Below, piece by piece: positions 56,447 to 64,000 of a DNA stretch of 64,000 nt. The translations under genes and the position numbers were made by a program. The stretch covers positions 876,534 to 940,533 of the forward strand of contig JALPQD010000412.1 in assembly GCA_023101885.1 (NCBI GenBank), read 5' to 3'. Position 1 is the stretch's first letter. Each line of letters starts with the position of its first letter. The notes below the pieces were generated by a model. That model worked only from the letters and a program-made list of their open reading frames with translations, made no database searches and was not told the DNA's origin. The DNA comes from Typhlomys cinereus (taxonomy: Eukaryota; Chordata; Mammalia; Rodentia; Platacanthomyidae).

Positions 56447-56475
56447 CACAATTGAATAAAAAAAAAACACAACAA
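56185..56475 (+). mobile_element. tRNA-derived SINE, subfamily B, with target-site duplication
   Basis: The head ACTGGAGAGGTGGCTTAGGGGTTAAGC, the 3' block GTCCATGGTGGTTCCCGAATTCGCCCG and (CA)n of about 45 bp are followed by TTGAATAAAAAAAA. AAAACAAGGATCTT flanks it exactly (56171-56184 and 56476-56489). Confidence 0.93.
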
Positions 56476-56489
56476 AAAACAAGGATCTT

Positions 56490-57963
56490 AGAACCTGGTT
56501 CATCTGCCACCAATCATTGACATGTGGAATTTTCCTTGTGTGTTCTGAGCTATAAACTTCCTGAGTTTCAGATCCCCAGCCCACATTGTTGTTCAGGTGA
56601 GAAAATCCTGAAGATTGGTCAACCAGATTAGCTGTTATCCAAGCAGGCTTGAGATTCTATTATTAATATGGAGAGGCGATGATGTAACTTTTTTTGTTGT
56701 TATTTAAATAGCATGTGGTTCTTCAATGAATAGTTACTAAGGATCATATTATAATAGGTTTATCAGAGAGAAAAATCGCATGCTATTACTGGAAAGAAAA
56801 TGGTACCAGGTAGATCTAATAGTCTAGGTGGTATAGAAAAGAAGTAGCAGAACCAGCATCCAACACGTTCAGGGTCAGCCAGAGCTTGAGTACTAACTTA
56901 AATGAGATCAACACTGAAAATGTGTCCTTTTAGACAAGGGATTGTCTGTGTTAAAACCTTTATCAGAATGAAAATCTAATTGAAATAGTTAGGGTAGATA
57001 TATCAAAAATTTTTAGAGTTGCAGGATAGTCTGTTGAAATGAAAGAATAGACCATAAAGCAACACAGTGAAGGGAGAAGAGCTCTGAATTAGGAGCCAGG
57101 AGAATTAGATGCTAATTCAAACTCTGTCACAACCATTTTGTATGATTTGCAACAAATCATATAACCTCTCTAAACTTCTAAATTCATGCTCTATAGTAAG
57201 AGGAAATTCAGGGATGATATATCTTCAAAAACAGCCAATCCATAATCAAGCACGGCAACATTTGTAATTGATCTCTGACTCCTGTCTTGCTTTCTGGAAC
57301 CTTTTGTATCTTATTCTTGCTGTTCACAGTAAAGACTTTCACACCATTTCAGATCACTATACAATCCCAGTCAGAAAGTTCTGGAATATGTGATATCCTG
57401 GTCCATTCCAGCCCTAAATGACCAAGATTTTGTCTCAACGTAAATGTGAACTTTTCATGCATTAATTTCAGACTATGTATAAAGATATCACAATAGGTAT
57501 GTTGAGGATATATATGAAGGGAAAGGGCTGCCACATAAAGGACTTTTCAGAGAAAACTGGAATTAAAGAGAGAAATAATTATATGGGATAATTATATTGA
57601 ATTTGACAGAAGCACAGCAAGTGTGTGAATCTCATCTGTTAAATGAAGAAAACTCATAATGATCAGTATTATTACTGTTGTTTTTAAAATTATATCCTAC
57701 CCTATTGCAAACATCCAACTATGTTCTTTTTGTAAAGTTCATCTTCAGTTCTCATCATGAATCTATGAGATATTTCCTGTTTTCTCATCTCCATTTTTCA
57801 GATAAAATTGAGGTTTAAAGTAAATGGAGCCTTCCGCTTACAAAGCAGGAGAAAGAACACTGAAACCTTCTGAGATAATGATAGGTTGGCCTTGAGTTTA
57901 GTTTGAAACACTGTATCTTAGAGTTGAAAGGATGATAGAACCCAGAGCCCTCAAGAGAGGGCT
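56490..57963. other. AT-rich single-copy DNA, no gene recognised
   Basis: About 1.5 kb without transposons that I can recognise. Frames do not exceed about 60 codons. Confidence 0.4.
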
Positions 57964-58258
57964 TGAATGCTAGGAAGATGACTCAGCAGTTAAAGCATTT
58001 GACACACAATTAAAAGGACTTGAGTTCAGATCTCCAGATCGTAGGTGGAGATGTTGGTAAGTGTGGCAGCAACTCTGTCATTCTAGCTTCAGAAGGTAGG
58101 GACTGGGAATCCTCAGACTATTGGTAAGCTAAGGGTTTGATTAGAGGCCCGACCTTAAAAAATAAGACAGAAGACAAATAGAGGATGACTCTCATTATCA
58201 GACTTGGGCTTCCACATGTATGTACACCTGCATACACACATGTGCCTTCACACATGAG

Positions 58259-58297
<39 letters not shown>

Positions 58298-58310
58298 CAC
58301 CAGCCAAATG
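57964..58310 (+). mobile_element. B3-like SINE
   Basis: Head TGCTAGGAAGATGACTCAGCAGTTAAAGC, B-box GGACTTGAGTTCAGATCTCC, then GACTATTGGTAAGCTAAG (B3 body) and a CATG/CA tail ending in (CA)n at 58260-58290. Confidence 0.7.
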
Positions 58311-59043
58311 ACAATTCAAAAGAAAAAAAGATGGAGAGGGTTTGCATTTCTTCATTGATTGAGAGTGCTAGCTGATTAACTTGGAAGGGAAACAAGATTC
58401 TCATGCTTGACAATTGGATTTATATGGAAAAATATCAAATTTGTTTGCTTTGTTTTGCTTGGGCCTCATCATTTTCTCCGAAAGATTTTTTTGTTTTCAT
58501 TGTGAATTTGTTGTTAGTAGTAGAATATATAAATTGTATTTCCTGCAGTTTGCCTGCAGAAAGAAATGCACCATTTCTGTATAGGCACATTTGCCCAGAG
58601 AGATAAAGTGTTGAGCCTGATAATAATTCCCCTTTAGGGATGCACCATACTAAATTTATTGGCCAATTTTATGTTCACTACATTTGATGACATTTAAATT
58701 CATTGATCTTTAGGGTTATGCTTTGTAGTTTATGACTGGCCAGCAATCAATAATTTTATATTTAGTGTGAACTTAACTGTAACCAAAAGATGGAGTGCTT
58801 CTTTGTCATGGCTCTTCACTGTAAAGAGAAGTTATGCTTTCTTTGTTGTAACCAGAATAAAAGGAAAATGATGGTTTTCAGTGTTGCCACTATGCTTTCA
58901 GGAAAGTTCTTAACCCTCACCACATACATACAAAAATAAATAGACCTACACATGCAAAAAATAAATAAATAAACAATCCACAATTATAGTGTATTTAAAG
59001 ACACATTTGCCTCTATTGAAAGATACATATTGTATACTATGAT
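58311..59043. other. AT-rich single-copy DNA, no gene recognised
   Basis: Nothing beyond ATAAATAAATAAA at about 58960. Confidence 0.4.
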
Positions 59044-59059
59044 AATACTCTTAACTTTT

Positions 59060-59510
59060 TTTTAACATTTTTATTATTATTCCTGCTCATACATACTTAA
59101 TAGGTACACCAGTTCCCTCCTCCTCCCCCCATACTCCCCTGCTACCACTCCCCTCACCCCTCCCTCCCCATCCCCCAGTGCCCCCCCCATTCCCCAGAGA
59201 ATCCTTTAATGTGCATGCCAGACTCTCCTCTGGGCCCTCCTCTCTGATGATGTACAGGGACCCTGTGGCATTTCCCTGAACACTTTCCTGTGTTCCCCTT
59301 AAGCATAGGAACACTACTATGGCTGTCAGTTCCTTGCCTCCAAGGATCTTGGTGCCTTTAGCAAATGCTAGACTTTATGGGGGCAATAGTGTGTGGGACA
59401 TTACAAAGGGCATGCAAAGTTCAATTATGATTGCTTCGCCCCTAACTTGTGTGGAGTATCTCGCATATCATTGCTCCTTCCATCCTTGTGCTCTTACAAT
59501 CTTACCGCCC
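59060..59510 (-). mobile_element. LINE-1 3' end, recent 5'-truncated insertion
   Basis: AATACTCTTAACTTTT flanks it perfectly (59044-59059 and 59511-59526), a 16-bp target-site duplication. The T run at the left edge is the poly-A tail. The C-rich tract (about 59115-59200) is the reversed G-rich 3' UTR tract, and CCTTCCATCCTTGTGCTCTTACAATC lies at the truncated 5' side. Length about 451 bp. Confidence 0.92.
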
Positions 59511-59799
59511 AATACTCTTAACTTTTGCAAAAAATTATCTTCTCCATTTTTGCTTGAAATATGTGATCTATATTTATTTCCATTTTTATACTTTTTAAGA
59601 CATGGATAGTAGGAATGTTTTACCTTCACAGAATAAAACCACCAGTACAGATATTGTTATAAGTGGCCCCTGATATCCAATTATACTCATAGGAAGGCAA
59701 AAGGGAATGAGAAACAGTGTGAACCACATCTGTTCAGTTCCATTGTTCCAGTCACCACCATAGGTGAATATGGGTCTATAATTGCTAGTTTCTATTTGT

Positions 59800-59955
59800 T
59801 TGTTTGTTTGTTTGTTCGTTTTTCGAGACAGTCTTGCTATATAGCCCTGACTGACATTGAATTCACTACAAATCCCGAATTTGTCTCAGACTCACTGTTC
59901 CTCTGCCTCTGCCTCTTGAGTGTTGAGAGTACAGGTATTTACTACCACATCTTTG
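59800..59955 (-). mobile_element. B1 (7SL-derived) SINE, diverged
   Basis: TTTGTTTGTTCGTTTTTCGAGACAGTCTTGCTATATAGCCCTGACTGACATTGAATTCACTAC, then GCCTCTTGAGTGTTGAGAGTACAGG, in reversed B1 order. Confidence 0.8.
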
Positions 59956-60031
59956 TGACTTTCTGATTTTTCAAGAAAAGATGCAAGTGCATATTTTTAT
60001 GCGAAATCTCCCCCCATTTTAAAGGTTAGGT

Positions 60032-60032
60032 A

Positions 60033-60092
<60 letters not shown>

Positions 60093-60336
60093 CAAGAGGG
60101 CACTTGAATATATATGCGTGTGGAAGCCCTAAAGTGACACATCAGGAATCATCCTGGGTTGCTCTATGTCCCTATTGCTTTGTTCTGGTGTTTCCCAGCA
60201 CACAACTTCTAGCACTGGAATTACAGGCCACTGACATTTCTGCCTGGCATTTTTATGTGGTATCTGGGGATCTGAACTCAGGTTCTTTTACTTGTGAGGC
60301 AAAGACTTTAACTCCTGAGTCATCTCCCCAGTCCAA
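60032..60336 (-). mobile_element. tRNA-derived SINE (main family)
   Basis: (TG)n of about 50 bp, AAGAGGGCACTTGAATATATATGCGTGTGGAAGCCC, CCTGGCATTTTTATGTGG and head GGACTGGGGAGATGACTCAGGAGTTAAAG (reversed). No clear flanking duplication. Confidence 0.88.
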
Positions 60337-62374
60337 TTTGTTTTTTTTTTTATTTGTTTAAAACATGCAAGGTACTGTTTGGGCTTCATAGATCATGCCA
60401 TTAGGCATTTAAATTACTTTGACTTAAGTAATAATTTAGAAATTTTCCCTTTTCTCCTATTTTATATCATCATTCCAAGACAGGTCCTAATGTCTTAGTT
60501 TGAAGCAATGGTGAAAATAAAAGTCACCCTCATACTACAGGTAAGAAATGAATTTGAAGGAAAGGAAAGTAAGAAAAAGAGAAAGAAAAATATCCTAGAT
60601 AAATGTGTCCATGTATTGGCTACATGAGTATCACCAGAGCTGTCTCTTTCCTGAAACAACAAATTATGATACATGATTTAACAGTGAGATAAAGAATTTC
60701 AATATGGGAATGTTCATGAAGCCGAGACACATTGCACACATCCTTCTGGCAACATAAATGAGCTGCTTAGGGACTCACTACCTTGCTTTCCAAGTGACAC
60801 TATCCCAACCCTACCCCCACCCCAAAGGATTTTTTGTAGTTTGAGGTTTTTAATACCTTGATAGCTATAGCTGAAACCCCTGAGATGACCTGCCTTCTAG
60901 TGAATTGCCGATTCACAAGCACTCCTGTTTTTGCTATGACTCTCTGACACTTCAGTGTGGCTCTTTAGAACTCAAAGTACCTGACTGACCCCACCCTGGC
61001 CTGCATTAGGCCACTTCAGCATGCTTTCCTGTATTGGCTGCCCTTTGGCAGTGCTGACTTAACAGGAGGAAGTACACAGGAAAACAGGGTTCAGCCCAGA
61101 TTAAGGGCTTTCTCAGAAAGGGGTCGAAGGAATTTCGTTTGGGAGGTTTTTTTTTATGACTATTGCGGAAAGTCATAAGGTCTATTTTTTGTTTTAGTTC
61201 AAACTCCAAAGTATTTTGGGACAAGGCTACTAAATTAAACTTTGAGAGTGGTAACTAATTGGAGAATGAGGGAGTGTACCTTTTCACGGTACTTATGAAT
61301 CAAAATTACTTTAGATATATGCTGGTCTCACAAAACTTGTGTTAGATTAGGCTCAATTGCTATCAGCAGGAGCCTTGGCCTAGTTCCTCTCTGAGGCCCT
61401 CCAGCTCTGACCTTTCATTATACTGTAGTGCTTTAAAAACTCAACCTGAAAGCTAAACACTTTAACTCCCTGAAAGGAGGTCAAGTGGGTGTGTGGCAAG
61501 ACAGCATCTGGAAAGAAATGCTATTGCTTTGAGAAACAACTGAAGAGAAACCAAGGATGGGGACAGACTTTCACATCTTTACCCATATACATGCTTCCCT
61601 TTCAGATGATTTTTTTCTAACTTTTTCATAGACCAATACTGACCTAAGTATCCTTGAATCTAGCTTAGGTCTAAATCGTTCATATTTACTGCTCACACTC
61701 TTTTAAGTTTTCCCTCATCTTTCAATAAACCAGGTGAGACTTGTTAAATAGAATTTGGATTTGTTAACAATCTCTGGTTTGACTTTCTGAAGTGCTAAAG
61801 AGTAAACTTGCATTGGAATGGGGTGTGAAGAGGGCTGAGGTTGTACTGTTTCTTGGACTTTGAACTCTTACTCCTGGTTATTTAAAAAAGAAAAAAACCT
61901 GGGAGAACGGAACAGAGAGCAACGTCATTTTTTTTTTAATAGAGCTTTCTCTTGGCAGCTTATTCATTCACTCACATGGTGGTAAGGGTTGTCAATTAGT
62001 TCAGAATATGTACATGGACTGAGATTCTTAGTTTTGATTATGGGTTTTATGAGTTCGTAGAATGTCAGAGCTAGAAAAATACATGAAAGGATCTTATTCA
62101 TCAACACTTTCATTTCAGTGAAGACAAGTGATTTAGTTGCAGAGGTAGTACAAAAACTTGGAGCTCCTTTTTGCTTTAAATCCTAAACTCTATGTTTATT
62201 ATTTCCTAATGTATTATAGCTACATAAATCAATTATGGAGATAAACATGGTCTTATTCATAATCCTGGTGCTTTCCTTCTTACAAAGCTAAGAAATACTT
62301 GTGAGCCTAATGTATATTACAGTTACCATGGAAATAATGCCACAGAAAATCATTCTTCCTAGATGCAATCTTAT
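60337..62374. other. AT-rich single-copy DNA, no gene recognised
   Basis: About 2 kb without recognisable repeats. It might contain conserved elements, but I see no exon or motif cluster that stands out. Confidence 0.4.
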
Positions 62375-62412
62375 CAGATCTAGTAGGAACTCTCAGATCT
62401 AGTAGGAACTCC
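62375..62412 (+). repeat. 19-bp tandem duplication
   Basis: CAGATCTAGTAGGAACTCT is directly followed by the same unit with a final T-to-C change. Confidence 0.95.
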
Positions 62413-62465
62413 CTGACTTTTTAATCAATGCAAGAATTAACTAACTGGCCAACTTCACCACCCTT

Positions 62466-62550
62466 AGTTACTACTAATTAGTTACATATGTATAACAGTA
62501 GCATGTGTTTACCCCTCCCCAGTTACTACTAATTAGTTATATATGTATAA
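62466..62550 (+). repeat. 30-bp direct repeat, 55 bp apart
   Basis: AGTTACTACTAATTAGTTA and the next 11 bases at 62466-62495 recur at 62521-62550 with one mismatch, which makes a 55-bp tandem duplication with a decayed spacer. Confidence 0.9.
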
Positions 62551-62591
62551 GAGAAACATCTGTTCAAAACTTCCATGTTTAAAGATCAATC

Positions 62592-62610
62592 TCATTTTTT
62601 TTAAAGTTTA

Positions 62611-62648
<38 letters not shown>

Positions 62649-62893
62649 GGCACTGTGTTCTTGTGGAGGACCAAGGGTGACTTCAGGAATCATCCTGGAT
62701 TGCTTCTATGTCCTTTATCCTTCCCTCTGGGATTTCCCTGGCTTTGCCTTCCAGGGCTGGAAGTATAAGCTGCTGCCATGTCTGCCCAGCATTTTTTTTT
62801 TTCTGCCCAGCATTTTTATGTGGGACCTGGGATCCAAACTCAGCATCTTCTGCTTGGGAGGCAGTCTTAACCCCTGTGCCATCTCCAGCCTCA
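62592..62893 (-). mobile_element. tRNA-derived SINE (main family) with a small internal duplication
   Basis: Complete reversed copy: (TG)n, AAGAGGGCACTGTGTTCTTGTGGAGGACC, ... GGCACAGGGGTTAAGACTGCC head. TCTGCCCAGCATTTTT is duplicated at about 62789-62817. Confidence 0.9.
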
Positions 62894-63287
62894 ATGTTAT
62901 GTATTTTAATCTTGGCACTGAGGATGACATAGTTGCTCAAATACAAGTGGAAAGTTGGTTCTCTACATCCATATCTATGCATTCATCTGCATTTATGTAT
63001 TCAACTAATTATAGGAAGAAAATATTCTAAAAGTATTATATCTAATAATGTGAACATTAATATGGTGAACATATTCAGACTCCTCTTGCCATTATTTCTG
63101 ATACAATGTATTATAACTGTCAACTGCATAGTATTTGCATTGTATTAGATATTTTAAGTACTCTAAATGTAATTTGAAGCATGTGGGAGGATGTGTACAA
63201 AAATATGCAAATATTATAACATCTGCATATTAGAGTCAGTCTCTCATATCAAGGGATTACTCTATTGATATATATATATGTTTTCTT
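62894..63287. other. AT-rich single-copy DNA, no gene recognised
   Basis: Nothing recognised. Confidence 0.4.
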
Positions 63288-63364
63288 TCAGTAGTGCTAG
63301 GAATTGAACTCAAGTACTTACATATGCTAGACAAGTGCCCTCTCTGAGTTATATCCCCAGCCCA
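63288..63364 (-). mobile_element. ID-like SINE
   Basis: Reversed, GGGCTGGGGATATAACTCAGAGAGGGCACTTGTCTAGCATATG...GAGTTCAATTCCTAGCACTAC follows the ID element (tRNA-Ala-like) closely. Confidence 0.85.
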
Positions 63365-64000
63365 GGGATTCCATATTGAACAAAATAAATGCTTCATTGC
63401 ATTTCTAGGTTTTGTTGTTCTTTCCTCCAGCTTATTTCCCTGAGGAAATAGTTGTGGCCACATGACCTTAGCTATAGGAAATCTGACATTGTTCTGTTTC
63501 CAGCAAAAGCAAAGAACTCTGACTATATACATTTTCAAATGGCATATGTATGGTATACAGAGAAGGCTTCTACCACATCTGATTAATGAAATGTTCCAGG
63601 CCAATATTAAGTTAAAGTGTTACTGTAAGACGCCTATCTATAAAAGCAGGCTGTTTACTTGTTTGGCTATCTTGGTGATACTTTTTAATTTTAAGTTTCA
63701 CTTATCTCTCTAAAGGATAAAAGTTTATTGAATATGGTGCTTCTCAAATAATCATGCTTTTGCTAATGGTAGAAAAAAATATATGTGAACCCTTCAGCAG
63801 CTCAATGTGTAGTCTGAAGTGACTTCGTGTATAAATAAATAATTAAAAATAAATAATCTTATATTGTACACTTAAGATTTATGAGAACTTTAAATTTCTA
63901 CTTCATCCCTGTTTCCATAGAAAAGTATCTAAAATTTTTGACAAAATGCCTCTTTATATTCTGTGCCATGTTTATATTCTATCATTTCCTGTGTTATCTT
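63365..64000. other. AT-rich single-copy DNA, no gene recognised
   Basis: An ATAAATAAATAATTAAAAATAAATAA stretch lies at about 63831-63856. No gene seen. Confidence 0.4.

Overview
The window looks like nuclear DNA from a muroid-grade rodent, and I find no gene in it that I can name. Four things point to a rodent: many tRNA-derived SINEs of the B2/B3 superfamily, B1 (7SL-derived) and ID SINEs, Lx-like L1 3' ends, and ORR1/MT-like MaLR LTRs. The most frequent SINE starts with a 'GGCTGGAGAGATGGCTCAGG' head and has a body ('CCAGGCAGAAATGGCGGC') that I cannot match to a standard mouse or rat family. The species is therefore probably neither mouse nor rat, and I cannot name it. None of the long open frames holds up as coding. 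The 100-450 residue ones are His/Thr/Tyr/Cys/Val, Ser/Phe/Leu or Lys/Arg/Glu strings produced by (TG)n, (CA)n, (GGAA)n and (CTTCC)n tracts.

Layout. 1-24 kb is mostly single-copy DNA broken by SINEs, five MaLR-like LTRs and long TG/CA arrays with higher-order structure (12.4-14.3, 18.1-18.9, 22.5-23.2 and 23.8-24.0 kb). Two stretches (11.5-12.2 and 24.05-24.7 kb) lack repeats, have a mixed, motif-rich texture and could be regulatory. 24.7-39 kb continues with SINEs and includes a solo LTR split by about 740 bp of (GGAA)n-type DNA. 39.18-40.47 kb is a 1.3 kb TG array with nested repeat periods. 41-50 kb holds a Tigger-like DNA transposon, L1 3' ends, a degenerate minus-strand L1 ORF2 of about 2 kb, and a SINE carrying both a nested LTR and a 32-bp perfect hairpin. 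51-64 kb is clearly more AT-rich, with fewer insertions. It contains the only assembly gap (10 N at 53261-53270), which is flanked by two nearly identical copies of about 750 bp.

The most unusual item is at 9499-9570. It is a precise copy of the 5' half of tRNA-Ile(UAU), ending exactly where the intron of that tRNA begins, and it is flanked by a perfect 15-bp target-site duplication. It reads as a tailless retrocopy of a tRNA 5' exon. There is no operon or pathway here. The window is best read as an intergenic or intronic record of retrotransposition and microsatellite growth.
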